Assembly: GCF_011064285.1 (NCBI RefSeq)
Contig: NZ_CP049331.1
Location: forward strand, 682,001 to 746,000
DNA length: 64,000 bases
Reading direction: 5' to 3'
Origin: Vibrio ziniensis
GTDB lineage: Bacteria; Pseudomonadota; Gammaproteobacteria; Enterobacterales; Vibrionaceae
Under the pieces are notes generated by a model. The model was not told where the DNA came from. It worked only from the letters and a program-made list of their open reading frames with translations, and did not search any database. The translations under genes and the position numbers were made by a program. This document shows positions 12,828-23,141 of this stretch, piece by piece (within the stretch, counting starts at the first letter, position 1; each line of letters opens with the position of its first letter).

Positions 12828-13742
12828 TTAAGCGTCTGCTTTAGGAAGACCGCCAAGCACTTCAAATAGATTTGGTAGGAATGCTGAGAATTCACCGCAT
12901 AGCAGAGAGAAGTCAGCATCTAGACGTGCAGCTTGATCTTCGCGAGGAATGTCTTCGTTTTGATCTTTAAGCTCGTCGCTGTACTGAATACGTTTAATGC
13001 TGCAATCTTCCGCTAAGACAAAGCTCAAACGATCTTGCCAGCTTAGGGCAAGTTTAGTGACGACTTTGTTCGCTTGAATATGGCTAAGGATTTCATCGCT
13101 GGTCAGCTCTTGTTTCTTACAACGAATCACTGCGCCATCATCTAAGAAAGATTTCAGTTCTGCTTCATCAAGCAGTTGGAAACCTTGAGGCAAGTTGCCG
13201 TCTTTCACCCACTCAGTCAGTGTCGTTTCTACTGCCACTTCAGGAATTGCAGGTACTACTGGCAGGCTACCCATGCTCTTACGTAGCAGGGCAAGCACAT
13301 CTTCCGCTTTCTTATAGCTGCCAGCATCAACCAGAATCAGACCTTCTTTTGGCATGATCAGAACATAAGTAAGTTGGCTACGGCTAAAGGCGCGAGGAAG
13401 AAGGTCAACAATGATGTCATCTTTGATGTTGTCTTTTTCAGTTTTCTTTAGCGGGCGACCTTCTTCAGCTTCCATCAGCGCTACTTTCTCGTTTAGAGAA
13501 TCTTTAATCACTGATGCAGGAAGCATTTTTTCTTCTTTCTTAGCGCAGATGAGAATGCGGTCGTCGCTCACGTGAGTCATCATGTCGCCATGTTTACCAA
13601 GTGCATGAACCCAACCAAACTTCTGTTTGTCTTGGCTACCACATGGCGTGAAACGGAATTCTGCAAGTTGTTTTTCTAGCTGATCGGCGTTGAAATTGAC
13701 TTCGCGATTAACACGATAAGCCATACAGTTTTTAAACCACAT
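12828..13742 (-). CDS. rdgC: Recombination-associated protein RdgC
   Basis: A 304-aa protein matching RdgC in length and sequence (N-terminus [13 protein letters not shown], internal LPRAFSRSQ). RdgC is a ring-shaped dimer that coats double-stranded DNA non-specifically and restrains RecA filament formation. It is nucleoid-associated and cytosolic. I start it at the ATG at 13742; 18 further upstream in-frame codons exist but do not match the family N-terminus. It is divergent from phoB and has its own terminator. Confidence 0.93.
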   Translation of the reverse strand: MWFKNCMAYRVNREVNFNADQLEKQLAEFRFTPCGSQDKQKFGWVHALGKHGDMMTHVSDDRILICAKKEEKMLPASVIKDSLNEKVALMEAEEGRPLKKTEKDNIKDDIIVDLLPRAFSRSQLTYVLIMPKEGLILVDAGSYKKAEDVLALLRKSMGSLPVVPAIPEVAVETTLTEWVKDGNLPQGFQLLDEAELKSFLDDGAVIRCKKQELTSDEILSHIQANKVVTKLALSWQDRLSFVLAEDCSIKRIQYSDELKDQNEDIPREDQAARLDADFSLLCGEFSAFLPNLFEVLGGLPKADA

Positions 13743-13878
13743 ATCTTTTCTTTTCCTTGTTCGAAAGGCCAACATGATAGGGGATTTCCCCCTCAATGTC
13801 TTATCTGAAACGTAAAAATGCCTAAGTAATATAAAACCATGAATATGGTAAGAAACTTATATTAAAAATTGTTTGCAA

Positions 13879-13896
13879 TAGTCACAAAAGTGTCAT
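13879..13896 (+). promoter_or_regulatory. Candidate Pho box upstream of phoB
   Basis: TAGTCAC-AAAA-GTGTCAT matches the two CTGTCAY heptamers of the Pho box with 11-bp periodicity (5/7 and 6/7). A CATAAT -10 element follows at 13907-13912. The layout fits PhoB autoregulation, with the second heptamer replacing the -35. Confidence 0.6.
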
Positions 13897-13978
13897 ATTC
13901 ATTTTTCATAATGCATATGCTCAAGTGACCACATGACGCTTGGTTATACTGTTAATTAAAAATAAAGGTTACTCAAAT

Positions 13979-14668
13979 ATGTCTAGAAGGATTCTAGTTG
14001 TTGAAGACGAAGCGCCAATTCGAGAGATGCTTTGCTTTGTTCTTGAACAGAAAGGCTACCAAGCAGTGGAAGCAGAAGATTACGACACTGCGGTAGAGAA
14101 GTTAGCTGAACCCTTCCCTGATCTTGTGCTACTAGATTGGATGCTACCTGGTGGTAGTGGCATTAACTTTATCAAACACATGAAGCGTGAAGAGCTGACT
14201 CGCAACATCCCAGTTGTTATGCTGACTGCTCGTGGTGAAGAAGAAGATAAAGTTCGCGGCTTAGAAGTGGGTGCTGATGATTACATCACCAAACCATTCT
14301 CACCTAAAGAACTTGTTGCTCGTTTGAAAGCGGTGATCCGCCGAGTAACACCAACGGCATTAGAAGAGTTGATTGATGTACAAGGTTTGAAACTAGACCC
14401 AGTTTCACACCGTGTGACAGCGAATGATGTCCCGCTCGATATGGGGCCAACAGAATTTAAAATGCTGCATTTCTTTATGACGCACCAAGAGCGTGTTTAT
14501 AGCCGTGAACAGCTGTTAAATAACGTTTGGGGTACTAACGTGTATGTTGAAGACCGTACCGTTGATGTACACATTCGTCGACTGCGCAAAGCTCTTGAAG
14601 ATGCTGGACACGATAAGCTGATTCAAACTGTTCGCGGTGCAGGCTATCGCTTTTCAGTTAAGGCTTAA
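13979..14668 (+). CDS. phoB: Phosphate regulon response regulator
   Basis: A 229-aa OmpR/PhoB-family regulator. The receiver domain (1-120) has the acidic pair near E9-D10, phospho-acceptor Asp53 in LLDWMLPG, and Lys in ITKPF. The C-terminal winged helix (about 130-229) carries the typical [12 protein letters not shown] recognition helix. I start it at ATG 13979 after AAAGG, giving the family N-terminus [12 protein letters not shown] candidate Pho box lies upstream. It activates phosphate-starvation genes, here probably including itself and the pst genes. phoR follows after 108 bp. Confidence 0.96.
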   Translation: MSRRILVVEDEAPIREMLCFVLEQKGYQAVEAEDYDTAVEKLAEPFPDLVLLDWMLPGGSGINFIKHMKREELTRNIPVVMLTARGEEEDKVRGLEVGADDYITKPFSPKELVARLKAVIRRVTPTALEELIDVQGLKLDPVSHRVTANDVPLDMGPTEFKMLHFFMTHQERVYSREQLLNNVWGTNVYVEDRTVDVHIRRLRKALEDAGHDKLIQTVRGAGYRFSVKA

Positions 14669-14698
14669 CGGAAAATCTGATAAGGCTAAATAGCGTTA

Positions 14699-14760
14699 GC
14701 CTTTAAAAACTCAAAGCCTTTAAAAATAAAAGTCTTTAAAAAATAAAGTGCTTTAAAGGA
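14699..14760 (+). repeat. Short tandem repeat in the phoB-phoR gap
   Basis: Four degenerate copies of a 16-17-bp unit built on GCCTTTAAAAA begin at about 14699, 14716, 14732 and 14748. They fill most of the phoB-phoR intercistronic gap just before the phoR ribosome site. Confidence 0.65.
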
Positions 14761-14776
14761 TCAAGTTCGAGAGATT

Positions 14777-16075
14777 ATGGTTGAACGATTGACTTGGAAA
14801 AAGCTGGCCTGGGAGCTGGCTTTTTTTTACCTTCCATGGGTAGTGGTTGGTTGGATATTTGGATATATGCCGTGGTTGCTGCTAGCAGCGACGGCGATTC
14901 AGCTTGTCTGGCATTTGCACAATCAGATGCGTCTGTCTGCGTGGTTGTGGGATGAAAAACGCCTGACGCCACCTTCAGGTTCTGGCAACTGGGAATCTCT
15001 GTTTAACGGTATATACCGACTTCAGCAACGCCAACGTAAAAAACGCAAAGAGCTGACTAATCTCATTCGCCGTTTCCGTAACGGTGCAGAATCATTGCCG
15101 GATGCTGTTGTGGTATTTCGTAGCGAAGGCAACATTGTTTGGTGTAACCGTTTAGCCCAGCATCTGCTTGGCTTTCGTTGGCCAGATGATTCTGGTCAAC
15201 CGATTTCGAATTTGATTCGCACTCCGGATTTCATCAAGTATCTGCAAAAAGACGATTTTTCTGAACCATTGGAAATGCGCTCGCCACTTAACGTAGAACG
15301 TATGCTGGAACTGCGTATCGTGCCTTATACCGAAGGTGAGCATTTGATGGTGGTTCGTGATGTCACTCAGATAAAGCAACTTGAAGGTATGCGTCGCAAC
15401 TTTTTCGCTAACGTTTCTCATGAGCTGCGCACTCCGATGACAGTACTTCAAGGCTATTTGGAAATGACAGAGGACCCTGAAATATTGTCAGGTCCAATGT
15501 GGGGGAAAGCACACGGTGTCATGACCGAACAGCTAAATCGCATGAACAGCTTGGTGAACCAGTTATTAACACTGTCTAAAATTGAAGCGGCACCGATGCA
15601 TGAGCTTGAAGATGTGGTGAACGTTCCTGAGATGTTGGAAATACTGGAAAAAGAAGCGATCAGTCTTAGTGGCAGTGATGAACACAAACTATCGTTTGAA
15701 ATTGATAAGAATCTAAAAGTGTTGGCGGACGAAGATCAGTTACGCAGTGCTATTTCGAACCTTGTCTACAATGCGGTGAAATACACGCCACCGGGGGCAG
15801 AAGTGTATGTACGCTGGTATCAAACCCCTCAAGGTGCTTGTTTAGAAGTTGAAGACAAGGGCGACGGCATCGAACCACAACACTTACATCGTCTAACAGA
15901 GCGTTTTTACCGAGTCGATAAAGCACGTTCCCGCGATACAGGTGGCAGCGGTTTAGGTTTGGCTATTGTCAAACATGCTCTGTCGCATCATGATTCGCAC
16001 CTTGATATTGAAAGTGAAGTTGGTAAAGGAAGTAAGTTCTCCTTTGTGTTGCCAAAACGTTTGGTTGTGCGATGA
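14777..16075 (+). CDS. phoR: Phosphate regulon sensor histidine kinase
   Basis: A 432-aa kinase with two N-terminal membrane segments (about 11-29 and 31-48), a charged linker, a PAS domain (about 95-195), a HisKA domain with H-box NVSHELRTP (His215), and a HATPase domain with N, G1 (DKGDGI), F and G2 (GSGLGL) boxes. It phosphorylates PhoB when phosphate is low and, with PhoU and Pst, dephosphorylates it when phosphate is high. Its stop overlaps the ATG of the next gene by 4 bp. Confidence 0.95.
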   Translation: MVERLTWKKLAWELAFFYLPWVVVGWIFGYMPWLLLAATAIQLVWHLHNQMRLSAWLWDEKRLTPPSGSGNWESLFNGIYRLQQRQRKKRKELTNLIRRFRNGAESLPDAVVVFRSEGNIVWCNRLAQHLLGFRWPDDSGQPISNLIRTPDFIKYLQKDDFSEPLEMRSPLNVERMLELRIVPYTEGEHLMVVRDVTQIKQLEGMRRNFFANVSHELRTPMTVLQGYLEMTEDPEILSGPMWGKAHGVMTEQLNRMNSLVNQLLTLSKIEAAPMHELEDVVNVPEMLEILEKEAISLSGSDEHKLSFEIDKNLKVLADEDQLRSAISNLVYNAVKYTPPGAEVYVRWYQTPQGACLEVEDKGDGIEPQHLHRLTERFYRVDKARSRDTGGSGLGLAIVKHALSHHDSHLDIESEVGKGSKFSFVLPKRLVVR

Positions 16076-17028
16076 ATAAGCTGAGTCAGTTTGGTATTGC
16101 TGCATCCTTGTTACTTTGTCAGACGGCTTATGCAGTCGATGAATTACAGGACTATACGAAAACATCAGGAGTTGCTGGCAGTCTGTTGTCGGTAGGCTCA
16201 GACACGCTTGCGGGAATGACAACGCTCTGGGTTGAAGAATTTCAAACGCTTTATCCAAATGTAGATTCTCAGGTGCAGGCTTCAGGCTCTGCAACCGCTC
16301 CTCCGGCGCTAACGGAAGGTACCGCGCAGTTTGGACCAATGAGTCGACCTATGCGTATGCGTGAAGTCGAAGCGTTTGAACGTGCTTTTGGTTACAAACC
16401 GACAGAACTACGAGTCGCTATCGATGCGATTGGCGTGTTTGTTCATCGTGATAACCCGATTGAAGGGCTGAACTTCAGCCAGTTGGACAGTATTTTCTCT
16501 GAAACACTGCGCTGCGGTGCGACTAAGTCTTCGAAAACTTGGCAGGATTTAGGGCTAAGTTACGACTGGGCGAAACGTGGTATCCAGATGTTCGGGCGAA
16601 ATTCAGTATCCGGTACTTATGGATACTTTAAACAGAACGCCCTTTGTAGTGGTGACTTCAAGCGCAACGTGAATGAGCAGCCGGGTTCAGCTTCGGTAGT
16701 TCAGTCAGTGGCATCATCAATCAATACCATTGGTTACTCGGGTGTTGGTTATCAGGTGTCTGGTGTTAAGCTGTTGCCAATTGCGAAATCAGGTAGCGAT
16801 TACGTCATGCCGACGCACGAAAACATTCTGTCAGGTCAGTATCCACTTTCTCGTTACCTGTTTGTCTATGTGAACAAAAATCCGGTGCGTGAGTTAACAC
16901 CGATTCAAAGAGAGTTCATTCGCTTTATCTTCTCCAAGCAAGGTCAAAGCCTAGTGGCTAAAGATGGATATGTGCCGATCTCCGCTGAAATTGCCAGCCA
17001 AGAGCTGAAAAAAGTCGGTATAGAGTAA
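16072..17028 (+). CDS. PstS family phosphate-binding protein
   Basis: A 318-aa exported protein with a cleavable signal peptide (about 1-22, ending AYA) and a type II periplasmic binding fold of the PstS/phosphate-binding family. Typical binding-loop elements are GSDTLAG near residues 43-49, SGSAT, and GRNSVSGTY. It overlaps phoR by 4 bp, so it is co-transcribed with phoBR, unlike the classical pstSCAB operon. The transporter subunits lie 3.9 kb away behind the opposing ppk1-ppx pair. Whether it feeds that transporter or acts as a sensor is not shown by the sequence. Confidence 0.88.
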   Translation: MNKLSQFGIAASLLLCQTAYAVDELQDYTKTSGVAGSLLSVGSDTLAGMTTLWVEEFQTLYPNVDSQVQASGSATAPPALTEGTAQFGPMSRPMRMREVEAFERAFGYKPTELRVAIDAIGVFVHRDNPIEGLNFSQLDSIFSETLRCGATKSSKTWQDLGLSYDWAKRGIQMFGRNSVSGTYGYFKQNALCSGDFKRNVNEQPGSASVVQSVASSINTIGYSGVGYQVSGVKLLPIAKSGSDYVMPTHENILSGQYPLSRYLFVYVNKNPVRELTPIQREFIRFIFSKQGQSLVAKDGYVPISAEIASQELKKVGIE

Positions 17029-17033
17029 CGGAC

Positions 17034-17064
17034 AAAAAAGCCTCGACGAAATGCGAGGCTTTTT
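17034..17064. terminator. Bidirectional terminator between pstS-like gene and ppx
   Basis: AAAAAAGCCTCG and CGAGGCTTTTT form a stem around a 7-nt loop, with A and T runs on both sides. It serves both convergent transcripts. Confidence 0.88.
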
Positions 17065-17079
17065 AATGCACTAGTAAAA

Positions 17080-18579
17080 TTAGAACTTCAAATCCCAACC
17101 GACTGCACTCCAGTATTCTTGCTCTGTCAGCAAATCCGCATGCAATAGTTTGTTGTTTTCCAGCCAGTCTTTATCAACGCAGCTTAATGTCCATTCATCA
17201 TCTTTAGCACTTAAAGTGAGCTCTGGTAACGCATCGTCATTGCGCTGACCGTTGACTAAAATCGCCAAGCGCAATACACGTATCAGACCCGTGATGTGTT
17301 TTTTCTTGAACAGCGAGAAGTCATTCATCTCATTGAGTTTTAGTGCTTTACGTTGAAAGCGAGCTAAGGTTGAAAGTACTAGCTGTTGCTCACTGTTAAA
17401 TCCCGGCATGTTGGTATGACGTAGGATATAAGCCGAGTGGCGATGGAAAGCTTGCAAGCTGATGCTCAAACCTACTTCGTGCAGCAATGCACTCCATTCC
17501 AATAGGTCAAACAATTCGCTACCCGCTTTTAAGCCAAGTTCAGAAGAGACATTGTCGAGAAAATCACGGGCGTATCCTTTCACTTGAGCTGCGTGTTCAA
17601 GGTCTACTAAGTGTTTAGCCGCAAGGTTCTCTGTGGTGCGCAGACGAATGTCGGAATACTTAAAGCGATCTTCCATTTCGTAAAGCAGACCTTCACGCAA
17701 TGCGCCGTCTGAAAAGAACATTTCTTTGATATGCAGATCTTTAAATATTGCCGACAAGATTGCGACACCCGCAGCAAATACAGGCTTTCGATCTTCAGTC
17801 AGCGTCGGTAAATCAATATCGTCAATCTTGTTCCATTCACACAGTTTGTCGATCAACTTGTTCAAGCGATCCGGTGTGATGATGCCGTCTTCGTCGCCTA
17901 AACCGATCAAAACTTCATGAATCGCTTTGATAGTGCCTGATGAACCAAACGCACTTTGCCAGCCTTTTTTACGATACTTAGAAGCCATAGACTCCAGTTT
18001 CTGTTCTGCGGCTAAGATAGCTTGTGCGAAGTTTTTCTTCGACAGTTTTCCGTTGGCAAAATACTGGTGGGTGTAACTGACACAGCCCATCTGCTTGCTG
18101 TTGACTAGTTCAGCTTCAAACCCTTTACCTATGATCATTTCGGTGCTGCCACCTCCAATATCCACCACCAACATAGAATCTGATTGTGGTTGAGTATGAG
18201 CAACACCGAGATATATCAGACGAGCTTCTTCGCTACCGGGAATGATCTCGATAGGAAAAGGCATCACCTCACGAGCTCGTTGGATAAAGATATGGGCATT
18301 GTTTGCGCGACGTAGTGTATGAGTCGCTGCAATACGAACATTGTCTGGTTCAAACCCCTGAATTCGTTCAGCGAACATCGCTAAACATTCAAGGCCGCAT
18401 TCAATGGATGGATTATCAAGATTACCGAGAGAATCCAACCCAGATGCTAAGCGTACGCGCTGCTTATGACGGCTAATAAGTTGCAAATCTTGATCGACGA
18501 CTTTCGCAACGACCATATGGAAACTGTTTGAGCCTAAATCAATGGCGGCAATTTCACGGCTTGAAATGGGTTGGTTCAT
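17080..18579 (-). CDS. ppx: Exopolyphosphatase
   Basis: A 499-aa Ppx/GppA-family enzyme that releases phosphate from polyphosphate chain ends. The actin-like ATPase fold is visible in [14 protein letters not shown] near the N-terminus and [14 protein letters not shown] near residue 140, followed by a C-terminal HD-like helical domain (LLHEVGLSI). It lies 10 bp downstream of ppk1, so synthesis and degradation of polyphosphate are encoded by one transcript. Length agrees with E. coli Ppx (513 aa). Confidence 0.92.
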   Translation of the reverse strand: MNQPISSREIAAIDLGSNSFHMVVAKVVDQDLQLISRHKQRVRLASGLDSLGNLDNPSIECGLECLAMFAERIQGFEPDNVRIAATHTLRRANNAHIFIQRAREVMPFPIEIIPGSEEARLIYLGVAHTQPQSDSMLVVDIGGGSTEMIIGKGFEAELVNSKQMGCVSYTHQYFANGKLSKKNFAQAILAAEQKLESMASKYRKKGWQSAFGSSGTIKAIHEVLIGLGDEDGIITPDRLNKLIDKLCEWNKIDDIDLPTLTEDRKPVFAAGVAILSAIFKDLHIKEMFFSDGALREGLLYEMEDRFKYSDIRLRTTENLAAKHLVDLEHAAQVKGYARDFLDNVSSELGLKAGSELFDLLEWSALLHEVGLSISLQAFHRHSAYILRHTNMPGFNSEQQLVLSTLARFQRKALKLNEMNDFSLFKKKHITGLIRVLRLAILVNGQRNDDALPELTLSAKDDEWTLSCVDKDWLENNKLLHADLLTEQEYWSAVGWDLKF

Positions 18580-18589
18580 AGGCGGTAAC

Positions 18590-20680
18590 TTACTCTTGAT
18601 GGGCGATAGCCCCTTGTTTACGTGTTTGTTTTTCTACATTTTTAAGATAGTCATAAATCGCTATTTGAGAACGTATTTTTTTGCGATTGCCACGTTTTAC
18701 GTAGCTGTTACTCATCTCTTTATCTATAACACGCGCTTTTACCGTATCTGTAAACTGAATGTTTAATATATCGATGATTTTTTTCTTCAAACGCTCATCG
18801 CGGATAGGTGTGGTCACTTCGATACGGTAATCGATATTACGTGTCATCCAGTCTGCAGAAGAGATATAGATTTGTGGGTCGCCATCATTGTGGGTCATAA
18901 ATACGCGCGGGTGCTCCAAGAATCGGTCAACGATGCTGATGACTTCAATGTTGTCACTCACGCCTTCAACTCCTGGAACTAATGAACACATACCACGGAT
19001 GATCATCCTGATTTTCACCCCTGCAGCACTTGCCCCATAAAGTTTGTTGATTAATCCTTTGTCTACAAGGTTATTTAGCTTAATTGTGATAGCTGCTTTT
19101 TTCCCTGCACGAGCATTAGCGATTTCGCTGTCAATCAAACGGTATAAGCGAGTTCGTGAGTTTCGTGGTGATACAATCAAATGGTTAAATCTAACAGGGC
19201 GGAATGGACTTTCAATGTAGTTGAAAACGCTGCGAACTTCGGTCGTCAATTCCTCATCAGCAGTGAGCAGAGAGAAGTCTGTATAGATACGTGCAGTTTT
19301 CTCGTGGAAGTTACCTGTACCGATATGTGCATAGCGGACAAATGCATCTTCTTCTTTACGTGTGATAAGCAATAATTTGGCATGAATCTTCATACCCGGA
19401 GTACCAAAGATAACGTGTACGCCAGCTTCCGTTAGAATTCGTGACCATTCAATATTGGCTTCTTCATCGAATCGAGCTTGAAGCTCAACCACTACGACTA
19501 CGCGCTTGCCGTTATGTACCGCGTCAATAAGCGAGTTCATTAAACGTGAATCTTTCGCCACGCGATAAACGTTAATTTTGATACTTATGACTTTCGGGTC
19601 GAAAGAGGCTTGTCTCACCAGCTCAGTAATGTGGTCGAAGCTGTGATACGGGTAGTGAAGTAAAATATCTTTGGCTTTGATCGCCTCAAATGAGTTTGGG
19701 TAACCGTCGAAGTCTGCACAACTAAGTGGCGGTAATGGTTTGTTTTCTAGATAGTCGCGACCAAAGTTTGGAAAGCCAATAAAGTCTTTGAAGTTGTGAT
19801 AACGGCTACCCGGCAGCAAGCTGTCGTAGTGTGAAATTTTCAGCTTGTCACATAAGAACCGCAACATGGTTTCTGGCATTTCACGTTCATAGACAAAACG
19901 CACTGGCATTGCAGTCAAGCGCTGACTTAAACCTTCAGACATTTGCTCGAGTAAGCTGTATTCCACTTCATGACCCAAGTCGTATTCTGCATCTCGCGTC
20001 ATTTTCATCGAGTAGCCAGCAATACTGTCGTAATCGAAAAAGCCTTGGAAAATACTCTCGAGGCAGTAACGGATAATGTTATCAAGCAAGATGATGGTTT
20101 TACGACGTTTGCCTTTTTGCTCCGGCACCATAACGAAGCGAGGCAGATGATCGGTTGGGATTTCTATCAGAGCGTACTGGCTGCTTTCGCCCTTTTTCAA
20201 CTCAACGGTAATGTATGCGTATTCATCTTTGAGGAACTGAAGAACGTCAATATCGTCGCGCATCAGAAGGGGGGTGATATGGGGAAGGACATCTTTCTGG
20301 AAATATTTGGTGATCCAGCGTTGTTGAGTTTCATCAAGCTGGGTTTCATTTACCAGAAAAATCCGCCTTCTCGCCATTTCTAAGATCAGATCACTGTAGA
20401 GCTGATCAAAGTCCTGATTGAGTTTGTAGGCTTTGGTTTGCATTTGCGACAGCAGATGTTTGGATTCATCACTGCCACCACGTTCACGATTGATGAGGAT
20501 CATGCGTTTTACATCAGCAAATCGCACCTTGTAAAACTCATCTAAGTTGTTGGAAAATATTCCTAAAAATCGAATTCTTTCGATAAGGGGTACGGTTTTA
20601 TCTGCGGCTTCTTGTAATACGCGCTCGTTGAATGAAAGCCAACTTAATTCCTTGTCGATATACAGCTTATCCGTACTCAT
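18590..20680 (-). CDS. ppk1: Polyphosphate kinase 1
   Basis: A 696-aa PPK1 that polymerises ATP gamma-phosphate into polyphosphate. The N and head domains occupy about 1-315. The two C-terminal phospholipase-D-like domains carry His433 in KIHAKL, corresponding to the autophosphorylated His of E. coli, and His452 in [11 protein letters not shown]. It is the first gene of the ppk1-ppx pair and is divergent from pstC. A perfect palindrome lies in its leader. Confidence 0.95.
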   Translation of the reverse strand: MSTDKLYIDKELSWLSFNERVLQEAADKTVPLIERIRFLGIFSNNLDEFYKVRFADVKRMILINRERGGSDESKHLLSQMQTKAYKLNQDFDQLYSDLILEMARRRIFLVNETQLDETQQRWITKYFQKDVLPHITPLLMRDDIDVLQFLKDEYAYITVELKKGESSQYALIEIPTDHLPRFVMVPEQKGKRRKTIILLDNIIRYCLESIFQGFFDYDSIAGYSMKMTRDAEYDLGHEVEYSLLEQMSEGLSQRLTAMPVRFVYEREMPETMLRFLCDKLKISHYDSLLPGSRYHNFKDFIGFPNFGRDYLENKPLPPLSCADFDGYPNSFEAIKAKDILLHYPYHSFDHITELVRQASFDPKVISIKINVYRVAKDSRLMNSLIDAVHNGKRVVVVVELQARFDEEANIEWSRILTEAGVHVIFGTPGMKIHAKLLLITRKEEDAFVRYAHIGTGNFHEKTARIYTDFSLLTADEELTTEVRSVFNYIESPFRPVRFNHLIVSPRNSRTRLYRLIDSEIANARAGKKAAITIKLNNLVDKGLINKLYGASAAGVKIRMIIRGMCSLVPGVEGVSDNIEVISIVDRFLEHPRVFMTHNDGDPQIYISSADWMTRNIDYRIEVTTPIRDERLKKKIIDILNIQFTDTVKARVIDKEMSNSYVKRGNRKKIRSQIAIYDYLKNVEKQTRKQGAIAHQE

Positions 20681-20723
20681 GATACACCTACTGACTGATC
20701 GTTTGACGTTATAACTTACAGCT

Positions 20724-20742
20724 GTTAACGCGAGGCGTTAAC
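20724..20742. promoter_or_regulatory. Perfect inverted repeat upstream of ppk1
   Basis: GTTAACGC-GAG-GCGTTAAC is a perfect 8-bp inverted repeat with a 3-bp centre, 43 bp upstream of the ppk1 ATG in the ppk1-pstC divergent region. It could be a dimeric regulator site or a leader hairpin. Confidence 0.5.
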
Positions 20743-20843
20743 GTATGCAAAATATTGCTCTAATGTGACGTTTTTATTGCAGTGAGTATTTTTATTCTTA
20801 GAGTTGTTTTATTTTCAGTTGTTTAATGCGCTTTGTAATATAA

Positions 20844-20872
20844 TTGTCACCTAAACGACATACTATGACATT
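20844..20872 (+). promoter_or_regulatory. Candidate Pho box upstream of pstC
   Basis: TTGTCAC-CTAA-ACGACAT-ACT-ATGACAT resembles repeated Pho-box heptamers with about 11-bp spacing. The first matches CTGTCAC at 6/7 and the others are weaker. It lies 25-53 bp upstream of the pstC ATG. Confidence 0.4.
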
Positions 20873-20896
20873 CTGGCAGAATAGGTAGATTTTTAA

Positions 20897-23125
20897 ATGG
20901 TTCAAAGCACATTTTCATTGAGAGAACGAGATCAGAAACGATTAATCAAAGATCGTTTGGTTCGTCTTGCAGTGACATGCGGTGGCGTGAGTGTGCTAGG
21001 TGCTTTGGTACTTATTTTTGTCTACCTTGCAATGGTCGTTCTGCCTCTGTTTTCTGATGCCAAGCTGGTACCAAACTTTGCCAGTCAGCCTATTTCTGCT
21101 TCCGCTCCTCAGTATCTGGCTATCGATGAATACGGTGAACGCGCTTTTATTGTTCGCTCAAACGAAAGTGACAAAGATGCGAGCGCTGAGTTTTGGTTGT
21201 TGAATCATGAAAAAAGCTCTCCTATTTGGCTAGAGCACTTGAAGATTAAGCCAACAGTGTTTGCTACGGCAGCGAGAGATTCCGGTTGGTTCGCAATGTC
21301 TGATCGTGAGAAAAATGTTGTTGTCGTTCGCCCTCAATTTCTCTACTCAATGACCAAACAAGGTCGTGGTTTTACGCCTGAACTCGAACATCTGCCATTG
21401 CCGAAAAACTTTAAACTTGCTCCTCAGGGAGTCGCTGTTGAAAAATTCAGTTTCACCGTGACTGACGATGAAACCGTGTTTGCGAGTTATCTCAGCGATC
21501 ATTCTGTGATAGTTCGCTGGGTTGATGTTTCAGAGCAGAAACTGCAAGGTGAGTTTCGTTTTCCTACAGAATTTGGCAACGTTGACCAACTGTTATTAAC
21601 GCCAGACGCAAAAACGCTATTCATTCGTTCAGGTTCCGATCTTGTCGTTGCTCAGCGAGAGGGAATGTCTTTTAGCGTGCGTGAAGTGGTCGACTTAAGT
21701 TTGGGCGATCGCAAACATCAGGTAACGGCTATTACACTTTTATCTGGCGCTCATTCGGTATTAGTTTCCCACAGTGACGGTTTGGTTTCTCAATGGTTTG
21801 ATGTTTTGCATACTGCGGATATCCAAGAGGGCGAGCGTAAGTTAACGCATATTCGTGAGTTTAAACTGGCTTCTGAAATGACCATGCTACTGCCAGATAC
21901 CTACCGTAAAGGTTTTTACAGTTTCTACAAAAATGGTTCGGTACAAAGTCACTACACCACTAGTGAAAAGCTGGTGATTTTTGAACGTGCTTACTCAAAA
22001 GCGCCGACTTTAGCTGCTATGTCAGACAATGAGCGCTACTTAGCAACGTACTCTGATGGAAAAATCAGTGTAGCGGAAGTGGATAACGGTTATCCGGAAG
22101 TGTCGTTTTCATCGTTATGGCAGAAAGTGTGGTACGAAAGCTACCCTGAGCCTCAATATGTCTGGCAGTCAACGTCAGGAGGTGATGATTTTGAAGCCAA
22201 ATTCAGCTTGGTTCCTATTGCATTTGGTACCTTGAAAGCCGCTTTTTATGCCATGTTGTTTGCTGTCCCTATTGCTGTTTTGGGTGCAATCTATACCGCT
22301 TACTTTATGGCACCGAAAATGCGCCGAATAGTGAAACCGACAGTTGAGCTGATGGAAGCGCTGCCGACGGTTATTATCGGCTTTCTTGCTGGTTTGTGGT
22401 TTGCGCCGATTGTTGAGGCAAACTTAGCATCAATAACCGCTCTGTTTGTTTTGCTTCCTGTCGCTATCTTTCTGATTGGTCTTGCTTGGGCTTGGTTGCC
22501 GCGCTCAATGGTTCGAAAAGCCAATGGTTGGCATTCGTTGATTCTCATCCCTTGTCTGATTGTCTTTGTTGCCTTGATATTGTCGTTAACCAACGAAATT
22601 GAGATGTGGTTATTTGATGGTGATGTCCGATTGCTTCTTGCTTCACACGGTATCGACTTTGACCAGCGAAATGCGCTGGTGGTTGGTTTTGCTATGGGGT
22701 TTGCGGTGATCCCAACCATATTTACCATTGCAGAAGATGCCATTTTCTCGGTGCCTAAACACTTATCAGATGGTTCGTTGGCATTGGGGGCGACCGCTTG
22801 GCAGACATTAGTGAATGTTGTGTTGTTAACTGCGAGCCCAGGTATTTTCTCCGCCATTATGATGGGGTTAGGTCGAGCGGTGGGGGAAACGATGATCGTC
22901 TTAATGGCGACAGGTAATACACCGATTATGGATTGGAATATATTGGAAGGAATGCGCACTTTATCGGCGACGATCGCTGTAGAACTTCCTGAATCAGAAG
23001 TCGGCAGTTCTCATTTTAGAATTCTGTTCTTGGCTGCATTACTTCTGTTTGTATTTACATTTGCAGTGAACTCCATTGCTGAATGGGTTCGTCAGCGCCT
23101 TCGTGCGCGTTATCGTTCACTGTAA
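20897..23125 (+). CDS. pstC: Phosphate ABC transporter permease PstC, long form
   Basis: At 742 aa this is far longer than E. coli PstC (319 aa). One membrane segment (about 32-54) is followed by a roughly 370-residue extracytoplasmic region with beta-propeller-like spacing. The permease domain (about 440-742) then follows, carrying the EAA-type signature in GALALGATAWQTL form (SLALGATAWQT) and several membrane helices. It is followed 16 bp later by pstA, also enlarged. The core domain assigns it to Pi import; the role of the extra domain is unknown. Confidence 0.9.
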   Translation: MVQSTFSLRERDQKRLIKDRLVRLAVTCGGVSVLGALVLIFVYLAMVVLPLFSDAKLVPNFASQPISASAPQYLAIDEYGERAFIVRSNESDKDASAEFWLLNHEKSSPIWLEHLKIKPTVFATAARDSGWFAMSDREKNVVVVRPQFLYSMTKQGRGFTPELEHLPLPKNFKLAPQGVAVEKFSFTVTDDETVFASYLSDHSVIVRWVDVSEQKLQGEFRFPTEFGNVDQLLLTPDAKTLFIRSGSDLVVAQREGMSFSVREVVDLSLGDRKHQVTAITLLSGAHSVLVSHSDGLVSQWFDVLHTADIQEGERKLTHIREFKLASEMTMLLPDTYRKGFYSFYKNGSVQSHYTTSEKLVIFERAYSKAPTLAAMSDNERYLATYSDGKISVAEVDNGYPEVSFSSLWQKVWYESYPEPQYVWQSTSGGDDFEAKFSLVPIAFGTLKAAFYAMLFAVPIAVLGAIYTAYFMAPKMRRIVKPTVELMEALPTVIIGFLAGLWFAPIVEANLASITALFVLLPVAIFLIGLAWAWLPRSMVRKANGWHSLILIPCLIVFVALILSLTNEIEMWLFDGDVRLLLASHGIDFDQRNALVVGFAMGFAVIPTIFTIAEDAIFSVPKHLSDGSLALGATAWQTLVNVVLLTASPGIFSAIMMGLGRAVGETMIVLMATGNTPIMDWNILEGMRTLSATIAVELPESEVGSSHFRILFLAALLLFVFTFAVNSIAEWVRQRLRARYRSL

Positions 23126-23141
23126 TGGGTTGGATAGCTAA

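Noticed and set aside
22300..22959. 219-codon minus-strand open frame
   Set aside because: Antisense shadow of the conserved pstC permease domain.
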